Assembly: GCF_026342835.1 (NCBI RefSeq)
Contig: NZ_JAPEMI010000002.1
Coordinates: forward strand, 434,001-498,000
From: Streptomyces sp. NBC_00154
Lineage (GTDB): Bacteria > Actinomycetota > Actinomycetes > Streptomycetales > Streptomycetaceae
Length of the DNA stretch: 64,000 nt
Direction of reading: 5' to 3'
The notes beneath the pieces were generated by a model. The model was given only the letters and a program-made list of their open reading frames with translations. It was not told where the DNA came from and did not search any database. Below, one piece after another: positions 1 through 8,550 of the stretch. The position numbers and the translations under genes were made by a program. The first letter of the stretch is position 1; each line of letters starts with the position of its first letter.

Positions 1-765
1 ATCTCCTACAAGCGGCACCACAAGTACCTGACCGTGGTGGTCGACCACGACAGCGGCCGGCTCGTGTGGGCGGCGGCCGGCCGGGACAAGGAGACACTGC
101 GGTCCTTCTTCGACCTGCTCGGACCTGAACGCTCCGCGAAGATCACCCACGTGTCCGCGGATGCCGCCGACTGGATCGCGAAGGTAGTCGCCGAGCGCTG
201 CCCGCAGGCGGTGCGGGTGATGGACCCGTTCCACGTCGTGCAGTGGGCCACCGACGCCCTGGACACCGTGCGCCGCGAGGTCTGGAACGCCGAGCGCGGC
301 GGCAAGGGCCGCGCCACCCCGGGCTCGAAGTCACTGAAGAAGGCCCGCTGGGCCCTGTGGAAACGCCCTGAGGACCTCACCGAACACCAGCGCGCGCAAC
401 TGGAGTTCATCGCGAAAGCCCACCCCGTCCTGCACCGCGCATACCTGCTCAAGGAGGGCCTTCGCCTGGCGTTGAAATCCGGCCCCGACACCCCCGAGGC
501 CCTCCTCGACTGGGTGTCTTGGGCCCGCCGCTCCCGACTGGAGCCCTTCGTCAAGCTGCAACGGGCCATCGTCAAGCACTGGGACGCCATCACGGCGGCA
601 GCCGAGCACTCCATGAGCAACGGGATCGTGGAGAGCATGAACACCAAGATCCGCCTGATCACCCGCATGGCCTTCGGCTTCAAGGACCCCGCAGCGCTCA
701 TCGCACTGACCATGCTCAGCCTCGGCGGCCACCGACCCCACCTACCAGGGCGTCAAGCTGCATGA
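1..765 (+). CDS. ISL3-family transposase, C-terminal part (5' end outside window)
   Basis: The frame is open from base 1 with no start in view, so this is the 3' part of a transposase gene. The 254 visible residues resemble the DDE domain of ISL3-family transposases. Visible signs are the strand VVVDHDSGRLVWAA, the segment VRVMDPFHVVQWATDAL, and the C-terminal EHSMSNGIVESMNTKIR block that carries the last acidic residue, followed by a short Leu-rich tail. No frameshift is seen in the visible part. A GAGAGCC/GGCC-rich stretch at about 787-810 could be the right terminal repeat, but the left end is outside the window. Family assignment is by recognition of these motifs. Confidence 0.8.
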   Translation: MSYKRHHKYLTVVVDHDSGRLVWAAAGRDKETLRSFFDLLGPERSAKITHVSADAADWIAKVVAERCPQAVRVMDPFHVVQWATDALDTVRREVWNAERGGKGRATPGSKSLKKARWALWKRPEDLTEHQRAQLEFIAKAHPVLHRAYLLKEGLRLALKSGPDTPEALLDWVSWARRSRLEPFVKLQRAIVKHWDAITAAAEHSMSNGIVESMNTKIRLITRMAFGFKDPAALIALTMLSLGGHRPHLPGRQAA

Positions 766-961
766 ACCTACCCACGGAAGCGACAGGAGAGCCGTATTTA
801 CGGCCTTCTGACAGCCGCCGGCATCTGGCGTCAAGCCCGTGTCAAGAAGCACTGACAGAGCGTCAGGACACAGTCAAGGGAGGTCGATTCGCGTCCGTGC
901 CGGGTCGAGACTCATCGGCACGGGGGCGGACGACCGCCCGTGGTGTGAGCTTGGAGGGCGC

Positions 962-2518
962 GTGACCATCACCGCCGGTGCCGCGCTCAGTCCGGAGGCG
1001 GAGGCCCGGGCTGAAGCCGGAACATGCCATGCGACGGCCGTACCACCAGCGGGGCGTCCCGGCTCGCAGGCACGAGGGGGGCAGCGTCCGGGCCGCCCAC
1101 GCAGCGATGCCCTGAAGGGGCGGCTGCGGCGGCACTGGGCGACACTTCCGGCCAGGCTGCGTCTCATCCGCGCCGCGATCCTGCTGCTCACTGCTGCCCT
1201 GGCGCTGCTTCTGCTTCTGGCAGGGCTGGCCGTCTCCGCGACCTGGGACACCGTGACAGGACGCGACGCTCCCCGCACCACCAGCGCCGCCGGTCTCGAT
1301 CTGGCCCTGAACGACATGGACGCGCAGGCTGCCAACATCTTGCTGTCCAGCGGTGATGCGGGTGCGGACCGGATGGATGTCCCGTACGGCAAGGCCGTCG
1401 GCTTCTATGGCGCCGCACGCCGTACCGTCAGCCGCGAACTGCGCACGCTCGCCGTCGCCGCAGAGGGCGACGCGCGGGCCGAGCACACCGTCGAGGCGCT
1501 GACCGAGAACTTCGCCCGCTATCAGGAGCTGATCGGCCGCGCCCTGGAGAACGACGGCCGCAAGGGCGGCAAGGCGGCGGCGGTGGACGACTACCGCTCG
1601 GCCACCGCTCTGCTGTCCGCCGAAATCCGGCCCGAGTCACAGGCTTTGATCGCCGCCAACGACGACGCGTACGAAGCCGAGTACGACGCCGCACGCTCCC
1701 GCCTCAGCGCCGAACTGATCACCGCCGTCGTGCTCGGCCTGCTGCTTCTCGCCCTTCTCGTGGTGCTGCAGTGGTATCTCGCGCGGGGCTTCCACCGCAT
1801 CCTCAATCCGGGGCTGGTGGCTGCCACGCTCTGCGCCTGCATCGCTCTCGCTGTCGCCGGTCAGGCAATCGCTGCTTCCTCCGAGCATCTGCGCGGCGCC
1901 CGGCGCGACGCGTTCGACTCCGTCGTCGCGCTGTCCCGGGCCCGCGCTGTCGCCTACGACGCGAACGCCGACGAAAGCCGCTACCTCCTGGTCAAGCAGG
2001 AGCGGACCGGCTATGAGCAGGCCTTCCTCGACAACTCGCAGCAACTGTACGGAATCGAGGGCGCGAGCATCGACACCTACGACGCGGGCCTGGAGGCCAC
2101 TTGGTCCGCCTACCGCACCGACCCCACCGACCTGCGCTTCACGGGTGAATTTCGGCGCGAACTCGACAACATCACCTTCCCTCGCGAGCGCGCCGCAGCG
2201 GAGCGGACCGTCGAGACGTACGCCGTCTACCAGCGCGACGACCGCATCGTCCGCCGTCTGGTCGCCGAGGGCAAGGAGCGGGAGGCCGTCGCGTTCTGCA
2301 TCAGCTGGGACAAGAACAAGTCCAACGCCCACTTCGGCGCCTGGATGGACGCCCTCGACGAGGTCACCGAGATCAACCGGACCCACTTCGCCACGTCCGT
2401 GCGCGAGGGTCGAGGCGCGGTCTCAGGGCTGCTTTCGGCGGCCGGCGGCGCCCTGATGGCGGCCGCAGCGCTGACCGTGCTGAGTCTGCGCCCACGCCTG
2501 GCCGAGTTCCGCGCCTGA
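962..2518 (+). CDS. Membrane protein with two extracytoplasmic helical sensor-like domains
   Basis: A 518-residue protein of unknown function. I chose the GTG at 962 because GGAGGG lies 4 nt upstream; an upstream in-frame start at 839 adds low-complexity sequence. Hydrophobic segments are at about residues 71-93, 240-260 and 280-300, with a weaker one near the C-terminus. Between them are two long, charged, Ala/Arg-rich helical stretches containing repeated RDAPRTT or RRDAFDS-type segments, so the layout is TM-helical bundle-TM-TM-helical bundle-TM. This resembles four-helix-bundle ligand sensors of chemoreceptors and kinases, but no kinase, HAMP or cyclase domain follows. It lies between an IS remnant and the kdp operon. 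A link with Kdp is possible but not shown. Confidence 0.7.
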   Translation: MTITAGAALSPEAEARAEAGTCHATAVPPAGRPGSQARGGQRPGRPRSDALKGRLRRHWATLPARLRLIRAAILLLTAALALLLLLAGLAVSATWDTVTGRDAPRTTSAAGLDLALNDMDAQAANILLSSGDAGADRMDVPYGKAVGFYGAARRTVSRELRTLAVAAEGDARAEHTVEALTENFARYQELIGRALENDGRKGGKAAAVDDYRSATALLSAEIRPESQALIAANDDAYEAEYDAARSRLSAELITAVVLGLLLLALLVVLQWYLARGFHRILNPGLVAATLCACIALAVAGQAIAASSEHLRGARRDAFDSVVALSRARAVAYDANADESRYLLVKQERTGYEQAFLDNSQQLYGIEGASIDTYDAGLEATWSAYRTDPTDLRFTGEFRRELDNITFPRERAAAERTVETYAVYQRDDRIVRRLVAEGKEREAVAFCISWDKNKSNAHFGAWMDALDEVTEINRTHFATSVREGRGAVSGLLSAAGGALMAAAALTVLSLRPRLAEFRA

Positions 2519-3014
2519 GCACCTGCGAGCCTCCGCGTCCGAGGCCCTGTGTCCCGACCATGGCAGAGAGTCGTCAAGGTTCGCACCTCGTTGCTCACGC
2601 GCGGCGGCTCGAAGTGATCAGGAAGACCGACGCGGTCATCTCGCCAGTGGGCGCCTCACGCCTCGACAGCCCGGGATTCGACTCGGCACCCGCCCCACGG
2701 GCGGGTCCTGAAGCCGGGCGACCGGCCGGTCCTGGCGACCAGGCGCCGGGGGCTGAACATCCTCGTGGCAGGAGCGCAGCCGCATCGGGCGGATCGGCCC
2801 GAGCGATGACCGGAAAGCGACGGGCCGGTGGACCGCAGACCGCCGTCCGAAGTACTCAGGACCTGCATATTCCGGGTCTGGGGACGGTTGCGTAAGAGGC
2901 CCGTCAAGAGAGCACCCACGGTCGTAAGGGCCCCGTCAACGGAGCGCGTGGCCGCTCGCAGAGGGGGTTTCCTCTACAGGTCCGTTCAATCCGAATCTCT
3001 TTCAGGAGTTCACG
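2519..3014. other. Intergenic region upstream of kdp copy 1
   Basis: About 500 bp without a convincing gene; a 111-residue frame at 2560-2895 is Pro/Gly/Arg low complexity and is probably not coding. The kdp copy 1 promoter should lie here. I could not pick a convincing -35/-10 pair. The last 30 bp contain AGGAG at 3004-3008, the ribosome site of the microprotein gene. Confidence 0.5.
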
Positions 3015-3098
3015 GTGGCCGACATGGCCTTCGTCGTCACCACGATCGCGGTCTTCGCGCTGGTGGCTCTTGTTGCCAAGGGGGTGGCGAAGCTGTGA
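3015..3098 (+). CDS. 27-residue membrane microprotein upstream of kdpF (copy 1)
   Basis: A GTG start preceded by AGGAG 6 nt upstream opens a 27-codon frame that is one hydrophobic helix ending in a basic tail (VAKGVAKL). Its TGA at 3096-3098 overlaps the GTG of kdpF (3095-3097) as GTGA, so the two are probably translationally coupled. A paralogue of identical length, identical overlap and 15/27 identical residues precedes kdpF of copy 3 at 33783-33866. Conservation of length, overlap and the FALV-L-AKGV core argues that it is a real protein and not a leader artefact. A role as an extra small Kdp subunit or assembly factor is inference. Confidence 0.75.
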   Translation: MADMAFVVTTIAVFALVALVAKGVAKL

Positions 3099-3184
3099 CT
3101 GCCGAGAACATCGTCGGTCTGATCGTGGCCGTCGCCCTGCTGGGCTATCTCGTCCTCGCCCTTCTGTACCCGGAGAGGTTCTGA
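3095..3184 (+). CDS. kdpF: KdpF, small subunit of the K+-transporting ATPase (copy 1)
   Basis: A 29-residue single-helix peptide starting with GTG and ending in the typical LYPERF tail. KdpF is a lipid-like stabilising subunit of the KdpFABC complex in the cytoplasmic membrane. The start overlaps the stop of the 27-codon frame upstream, and kdpA begins 7 nt downstream. The motif ENIVGLIVA is shared with the KdpF of copy 3 (33863-33952); copy 2 (29674-29763) has ENAVGLVVA. Confidence 0.9.
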   Translation: MTAENIVGLIVAVALLGYLVLALLYPERF

Positions 3185-3191
3185 GCCCGAT

Positions 3192-4856
3192 ATGAGCCCC
3201 GTCCTCGCTGGTGTGCTCCAGCTGCTCGCGCTCGTGGTGGCGCTGGGTCTGGCGTACCGCCCCCTCGGCGACTACATGGCCGCCGTCTACTCCTCGAAGA
3301 AGCACCTGCGCGTCGAGAAATGGATCTACAAGTCCATCGGCGCCAATCCCGATACGGAGATGCGCTGGCCCGCCTACCTCCGCGGGGTCCTGGCGTTCTC
3401 CGCGGTGAGCGTTCTCTTCCTCTATCTGCTGCAGCGGTTCCAGGGCAGTCTGCCCGGCTCGCTCGGCTTCTCCTCGATCGATCCGGACCAGGCGTTCAAC
3501 ACGGCTGCCTCGTTCGTGTCGAACACCAACTGGCAGTCGTACTACGGCGAGCAGGCCATGGGCCATGTCGTGCAGACCGGCGGCCTCGCGGTGCAGAACT
3601 TCGTCTCGGCCGCTGTGGGTATCGCGGTCGCGGTGGCGCTGGTGAGGGGTTTCGCCCGCTCGCGCACCGGTGAGCTCGGCAACTTCTGGTCCGACCTGGT
3701 GCGCGGCACCATACGGATCCTGCTGCCGCTCTCCGTGGTCGGGGCGATTGCCCTGGTGGCGTGCGGTGCGATCCAGAACTTCGCCGGTATCCACGGGGTT
3801 GGCCAGTTCATGGGCGGGTCGCAGCAGTGGAACGGTGGTGCGGTCGCTTCGCAGGAGGCGATCAAGGAGCTGGGTACGAACGGCGGTGGTTACTTCAACG
3901 CCAACTCGGCCCACCCCTTCGAGAACCCCAACGGGCTCTCCAACCTTCTTGAGATCTTCCTGCTCCTGGTCATTCCGTTCGCGCTGACCCGCACCTTCGG
4001 CCGGATGGTGGGCTCCCTCAAGCAGGGGTACGCGATCCTCGCGACGATGGGCGTGATCTGGCTCGGTTTCGTTGCGTTGATGATGTGGACGGAGTTCGCC
4101 CACCACGGTCCGGCGTTCGACATCGCGGGCGGGGCGATGGAGGGCAAGGAGACCCGCTTCGGGGTCGGTGGCTCGTCGATCTTCGCGGTGTCCACCACGC
4201 TGACTTCGACGGGTGCGGTGAACTCGTTCCACTCCTCGTTCACCGGTTTCGGCGGCGGTATCACGATGCTGGGTATGCAGCTCGGTGAGATCGCCCCCGG
4301 TGGTACCGGTTCCGGCCTCTACGGCATGCTGATCATGGCGATCATCGCGGTGTTCATCGCGGGTCTGATGGTCGGTCGTACCCCCGAGTACCTCGGCAAG
4401 AAGATCGGCACCCGTGAGATCAAGCTTGCGGCCTGCTACATCCTGATCACCCCGGCGCTGGTGCTCATCTTCACCGCCGCGTCGATGGCCCTGCCCACCC
4501 CGGTCAACTCGATGACCAACTCCGGTGCGCACGGCTTCTCCGAGATCCTCTACGCGTTCACCTCGGGTGCCAACAACAACGGTTCGGCCTTCGCGGGTCT
4601 GAACGCGGACACGCAGTGGTTCAACACCACGATCGGGCTCGCGATGCTGCTGGGCCGGTTCCTGCCGATGGTGTTCGTCCTGGCGCTGGCCGGCTCGCTC
4701 GCCGAGCAGAAGCCCGTCCCGGCGACCGTGGGCACGCTCGGCACGCACAAGCCGCTCTTCACCGGGCTGCTGGTCGGCACGATCCTGATCGTCACCGGTC
4801 TGACCTTCTTCCCGGCGCTGGCACTGGGACCGCTGGCCGAGGGGCTGGCGTCATGA
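3192..4856 (+). CDS. kdpA: Potassium-transporting ATPase subunit A, KdpA (copy 1)
   Basis: A 554-residue polytopic channel-like subunit that binds and conducts K+ in the KdpFABC complex. All four pore-loop signatures are present: SNTNWQSYYGE, LGTNGGGYFNANSAHPFENP, STGAVNSFHSSF and ANNNGSAFAGL. The length is usual for the family. Start ATG 3192 lies 7 nt after kdpF, and the stop overlaps the kdpB start (ATGA, 4853-4856), indicating one transcript with coupled translation. This looks like the housekeeping Streptomyces KdpA. Confidence 0.96.
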   Translation: MSPVLAGVLQLLALVVALGLAYRPLGDYMAAVYSSKKHLRVEKWIYKSIGANPDTEMRWPAYLRGVLAFSAVSVLFLYLLQRFQGSLPGSLGFSSIDPDQAFNTAASFVSNTNWQSYYGEQAMGHVVQTGGLAVQNFVSAAVGIAVAVALVRGFARSRTGELGNFWSDLVRGTIRILLPLSVVGAIALVACGAIQNFAGIHGVGQFMGGSQQWNGGAVASQEAIKELGTNGGGYFNANSAHPFENPNGLSNLLEIFLLLVIPFALTRTFGRMVGSLKQGYAILATMGVIWLGFVALMMWTEFAHHGPAFDIAGGAMEGKETRFGVGGSSIFAVSTTLTSTGAVNSFHSSFTGFGGGITMLGMQLGEIAPGGTGSGLYGMLIMAIIAVFIAGLMVGRTPEYLGKKIGTREIKLAACYILITPALVLIFTAASMALPTPVNSMTNSGAHGFSEILYAFTSGANNNGSAFAGLNADTQWFNTTIGLAMLLGRFLPMVFVLALAGSLAEQKPVPATVGTLGTHKPLFTGLLVGTILIVTGLTFFPALALGPLAEGLAS

Positions 4857-6997
4857 CCACGAATCTGAAGCAAGAGGACTCGATGTCCACTGTCACCAAC
4901 GACCGGGCACCGCACCAGTACGCGCCTACCGGTCACCGGCCCGAAGGACGCGTCGGTGCCGGGCTGTTCGACCCCAAGCAGCTGCTCAAGTCCTTCCCCG
5001 ACGCGGTACGCAAGCTCGACCCCCGGGTGATGGTCAAGTCACCGGTGATGTTCGTGGTCCTGGCCGGTTCGGTGCTCACCACCGTCCTGGCCGCCCTGGA
5101 CCCGACCGACTGGTTCGGCTGGGCGATCGCCGTGTGGCTCTGGCTCACCACGATCTTCGCCAACCTGGCGGAGGCGGTCGCCGAGGGCCGCGGCAAGGCC
5201 CAGGCCGACACGCTGCGCAAGGCAAAGACCGACACCGTCGCCCGCCGCCTGTCCAAGGACGGCAGGGCTGAGGAACAGGTGCCGGGCACCGATCTGCGCA
5301 TCGGCGACCTGGTGGTCTGCGAGGCCGGTGACATCGTCCCCGGTGACGGTGACGTCGTCGAGGGTGTCGCCAGCGTCGACGAGTCCGCCATCACGGGGGA
5401 GTCGGCGCCGGTGATCCGCGAGTCGGGCGGCGACCGCAGCGCGGTCACCGGTGGTACGAAGGTGCTCTCCGACCGCATCGTCATCAAGATCACCACCAAG
5501 CCCGGCGAGACGTTCATCGACCGGATGATCGCCCTGGTCGAGGGCGCTGCTCGGCAGAAGACCCCCAACGAGATCGCGCTGAACATCCTGCTCGCGTCCC
5601 TCACCATCGTCTTCCTGCTCGCGGTCGTCACCCTGCAGCCGTTCGCGATCTACGCGGGACAGCGGCAGTCGATGATCGTCCTGACCGCGCTGCTGGTCTG
5701 CCTGATCCCGACCACGATCGGCGCGCTGCTCTCCGCGATCGGCATCGCGGGCATGGACCGCCTCGTGCAGCGCAATGTGCTCGCCATGTCGGGACGCGCC
5801 GTCGAGGCCGCCGGTGACGTCTCCACGCTGCTGCTCGACAAGACCGGCACCATCACGCTCGGCAACCGCCAGGCCGCCGAGTTCGTACCCGTCAAGGGCA
5901 CGACGGAGGCCGAACTGGCCGACGCCGCCCAGCTCTCCTCGCTCGCCGACGAGACGCCCGAAGGCCGCTCCGTCGTCGTCCTGGCGAAGGAGAAGTACGG
6001 ACTGCGAGAGCGCCACCAGGGCGAGCTGGAGCATGCGGAGTGGGTGTCCTTCACCGCCCAGACCCGCATGAGCGGGGTGGACCTCTCCGAGAAGGGCGAG
6101 ACCCGCAAGGTCCGTAAAGGCGCCACCGGTTCGGTGCTCGCCTGGGTCACGGAGCGCGGCGGGCAGGTTGCCGTCGATGCCGACCGGACGGCCAACAAGA
6201 TCTCCGAAGCCGGCGGTACGCCGCTGCTGGTCGCGGTCGAGGACGACAAGGGCGCTCGCGTGCTGGGGGTCATCCATCTCAAGGACGTCGTCAAGGAAGG
6301 GATGCGGGAGCGGTTCGACGAGCTGCGCCGGATGGGCATCCGTACGGTGATGATCACCGGAGACAACCCGCTGACCGCGAAGGCCATCGCCGAGGAGGCG
6401 GGGGTCGACGACTTCCTCGCCGAGGCCACGCCCGAGGACAAGATGGCCCTCATCAAGCGTGAGCAGGCGGGCGGCAAGCTCGTCGCGATGACCGGTGACG
6501 GTACGAACGACGCTCCGGCGCTCGCCCAGGCCGATGTCGGCGTGGCCATGAACACCGGCACCTCGGCCGCCAAGGAGGCCGGGAACATGGTGGACCTGGA
6601 CTCCAACCCGACCAAGCTCATCGAGATCGTCGAGATCGGCAAGCAGTTGCTGATCACCCGCGGTGCGTTGACCACCTTCTCGATCGCCAACGACGTCGCG
6701 AAGTACTTCGCGATCATCCCGGCGATGTTCGCGGTGGTCTACCCGGGCCTGGACAAGCTGAACATCATGCAGCTGTCCTCGCCGCAGTCCGCGATCCTCT
6801 CCGCAGTCGTCTTCAACGCGCTGATCATCATCGCGCTGGTGCCGCTCGCCCTGAAGGGCGTGCGCTACCGGCCGACCAGCGCCGACAAGATGCTCCGCCG
6901 CAACCTCGGGATCTACGGACTCGGCGGCCTGGTCGCCCCGTTCATCGGCATCAAGATCATCGACCTGATCCTCTCCCTCATCCCCGGAATCGGCTGA
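4853..6997 (+). CDS. kdpB: Potassium-transporting ATPase ATP-binding subunit, KdpB (copy 1)
   Basis: A 714-residue P-type ATPase that hydrolyses ATP to drive K+ uptake through KdpA. It shows the phosphorylation motif DKTGTITLGNRQ, the actuator loop ESAITGESAPVIRES, and the hinge GDGTNDAPALAQADVGVAMN. I use the ATG that overlaps the kdpA stop; a second ATG at 4883 (residue 11) is also possible. Parts of the gene (6560-6645 and 6669-6750) are base-for-base identical to kdpB of copy 3, although the genes differ elsewhere. This suggests gene conversion. Confidence 0.96.
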   Translation: MTTNLKQEDSMSTVTNDRAPHQYAPTGHRPEGRVGAGLFDPKQLLKSFPDAVRKLDPRVMVKSPVMFVVLAGSVLTTVLAALDPTDWFGWAIAVWLWLTTIFANLAEAVAEGRGKAQADTLRKAKTDTVARRLSKDGRAEEQVPGTDLRIGDLVVCEAGDIVPGDGDVVEGVASVDESAITGESAPVIRESGGDRSAVTGGTKVLSDRIVIKITTKPGETFIDRMIALVEGAARQKTPNEIALNILLASLTIVFLLAVVTLQPFAIYAGQRQSMIVLTALLVCLIPTTIGALLSAIGIAGMDRLVQRNVLAMSGRAVEAAGDVSTLLLDKTGTITLGNRQAAEFVPVKGTTEAELADAAQLSSLADETPEGRSVVVLAKEKYGLRERHQGELEHAEWVSFTAQTRMSGVDLSEKGETRKVRKGATGSVLAWVTERGGQVAVDADRTANKISEAGGTPLLVAVEDDKGARVLGVIHLKDVVKEGMRERFDELRRMGIRTVMITGDNPLTAKAIAEEAGVDDFLAEATPEDKMALIKREQAGGKLVAMTGDGTNDAPALAQADVGVAMNTGTSAAKEAGNMVDLDSNPTKLIEIVEIGKQLLITRGALTTFSIANDVAKYFAIIPAMFAVVYPGLDKLNIMQLSSPQSAILSAVVFNALIIIALVPLALKGVRYRPTSADKMLRRNLGIYGLGGLVAPFIGIKIIDLILSLIPGIG

Positions 6998-7002
6998 TCG
7001 CC

Positions 7003-7677
7003 ATGAACAGTTCCGTCAACAGCACCGCACGGTTGGTCGGGGCGGCGCTCCGCGCCCTACTCGTCCTGACCGTGGTGACAGGCGTCCTCTATCCGCTCGC
7101 TGTCACCGGGGTGGGCCAGGCCCTGTTCAACGACAAGGCCAACGGTTCCGAGATCACGTCGGGCGGCAAGGTCGTCGGCTCCGAACTCATCGGCCAGACG
7201 TACAACCTGCCGAAGAAAGACCCGAACGACGCGGAGGAGGCGGCCCGTCCCGACCTGAAGTGGTTCCAGCCGCGTCCCTCCAACGGGCTGGGCAGCAACA
7301 GCGTCAACATGCAGTACAAGCTGATCCTGTCCGGCGCGACCAACCGGTCCGGCGACAACAAGGACCTGATCGACTGGGTCACCGCCGCCAAGGGCGCCGT
7401 CGTCAAGGACAACTCCGTGCCCGGCCACCCGGTCAGCCCCTCGGCCGTGCCGGCCGACGCCGTCACCTCCTCCGGCTCCGGTCTCGACCCGCACATTTCC
7501 CCGGAGTACGCCGAGCTCCAGGTTCACCGTGTCGCAGAGGAGAACAACCTCGACGTCAAGCAGGTCGAGAAGCTCGTCGCGGACAACACCGACGGCCGCA
7601 CCCTCGGCTTCGTGGGCGAGCCCCGGGTGAACGTGCTCAAGCTCAACATCGCACTCAAGGAACTCACCGAGAAGTGA
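7003..7677 (+). CDS. kdpC: Potassium-transporting ATPase subunit C, KdpC (copy 1)
   Basis: A 224-residue subunit with one N-terminal membrane helix (LVLTVVTGVLYPLAVTGVGQ) and an extracytoplasmic domain. It contains the family blocks SELIGQTYNLP, FQPRPSNG and the C-terminal ASGSGLDPH-like stretch (SSGSGLDPHISPEYAELQ). KdpC stabilises the KdpA/KdpB complex. It starts 5 nt after kdpB and ends the transporter part of the operon; a hairpin follows before kdpE. It has no insertion, unlike the KdpC of copy 2. Confidence 0.95.
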   Translation: MNSSVNSTARLVGAALRALLVLTVVTGVLYPLAVTGVGQALFNDKANGSEITSGGKVVGSELIGQTYNLPKKDPNDAEEAARPDLKWFQPRPSNGLGSNSVNMQYKLILSGATNRSGDNKDLIDWVTAAKGAVVKDNSVPGHPVSPSAVPADAVTSSGSGLDPHISPEYAELQVHRVAEENNLDVKQVEKLVADNTDGRTLGFVGEPRVNVLKLNIALKELTEK

Positions 7678-7696
7678 TCGTCTTACGCCGGTGGGC

Positions 7697-7739
7697 GGGA
7701 GCCCGGCGCCCGAGGAGTACCCCCGGGCCGTCGGCTCCC
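7697..7739 (+). terminator. Imperfect hairpin between kdpC and kdpE
   Basis: GGGAGCC pairs with GGCTCCC at the base and GCCCG pairs with CGGGC above a 4x4 internal mismatch, with an 11-nt loop. There is no T-run, so it may attenuate rather than end transcription between the transporter genes and kdpE-kdpD. Confidence 0.35.
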
Positions 7740-7792
7740 TCCCCAGTCCATGACGCGACGCTCCTCGTGCACAGCAGAAAGGCGGCACAGCT

Positions 7793-8476
7793 ATGACTCG
7801 GGTGCTGGTGGTGGAGGACGAACTACAGCTCGTACGGGCTCTCGAGATCAATCTCAAGGCACGCAAGTACGAGGTGGACGCCGCCTCCGACGGAGGGACG
7901 GCCCTTCGGCTGGCCGCCGCGCGCCCCCCGGACGTCGTACTGCTGGATCTAGGCCTGCCCGACATGGACGGTATCGACGTGATCAAGGGACTTCGCGGCT
8001 GGAGCCGGGCGCCGATCCTCGTGGTCTCCGCCCGACGGACCTCCGACGAGAAGGTCGTAGCGCTCGACGCGGGCGCCGACGACTACATCACCAAGCCCTT
8101 CAGCATGGACGAACTGCTGGCCCGGCTTCGGGCCGCATCCCGTCGAGCTGCGGGTGCGCCTGCCACCGATGATTCGGTGATCGTCGCGACCGAGGCATTC
8201 ACCGTCGACCTGCTGACGAAGACGGTCAAGCGGGAGGGGCGCGACGTCCGCCTCACCCCGACCGAATGGCATCTGCTGGAAGTGCTGATCCACCATCGCG
8301 GGCGACTCGTCGGCCAGAAGCAACTGCTGCAGGAAGTCTGGGGCCCCACCTACGGCACGCAGGCCAACTATCTCCGTGTCTATATGGCCCAGCTGCGTCG
8401 CAAACTCGAGGCAGACCCTTCGCATCCCCGGCATCTCATCACTGCCCCAGGTATGGGCTACCGCTTCGAGATGTGA
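7793..8476 (+). CDS. kdpE: Response regulator KdpE (OmpR/PhoB family)
   Basis: A 227-residue two-domain regulator. The N-terminal receiver has the acidic pair ED at residues 8-9, the phosphorylation site Asp52 in LLDLGLPDMDG, and the conserved Lys in YITKPFSMDELLARL. The C-terminal winged-helix DNA-binding domain contains LTPTEWHLLEVLIHHRGRL and ends GMGYRFEM. GAAAGG lies about 9 nt before the ATG. It is the only KdpE in the window, although there are three kdp transporter operons and three KdpD proteins, so it may serve them all; that is inference. kdpD follows 74 nt downstream. Confidence 0.95.
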   Translation: MTRVLVVEDELQLVRALEINLKARKYEVDAASDGGTALRLAAARPPDVVLLDLGLPDMDGIDVIKGLRGWSRAPILVVSARRTSDEKVVALDAGADDYITKPFSMDELLARLRAASRRAAGAPATDDSVIVATEAFTVDLLTKTVKREGRDVRLTPTEWHLLEVLIHHRGRLVGQKQLLQEVWGPTYGTQANYLRVYMAQLRRKLEADPSHPRHLITAPGMGYRFEM

Positions 8477-8550
8477 GGCGCTCCGCGGTCCGGCCGACTG
8501 CGGCGGACGCGGACCTGCAAACAAGCCCCTCAACTGCAAAGATCGGAACC

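Noticed and set aside
2866..2873. Octamer CATATTCC occurs upstream of kdp copy 1 (2866) and again upstream of kdp copy 3 (33720), suggesting a shared KdpE site
   Set aside because: Only 8 bp are shared, at different distances from the genes, and it is absent upstream of copy 2. Chance is likely.
2560..2895. A 111-codon plus frame between the sensor-like gene and kdp
   Set aside because: Low-complexity Pro/Gly/Arg sequence without a ribosome site.
2904..4748. A 614-codon minus-strand frame opposite kdpA
   Set aside because: Shadow of kdpA: biased to Arg/Glu/His with no domain, and kdpA is unambiguous.
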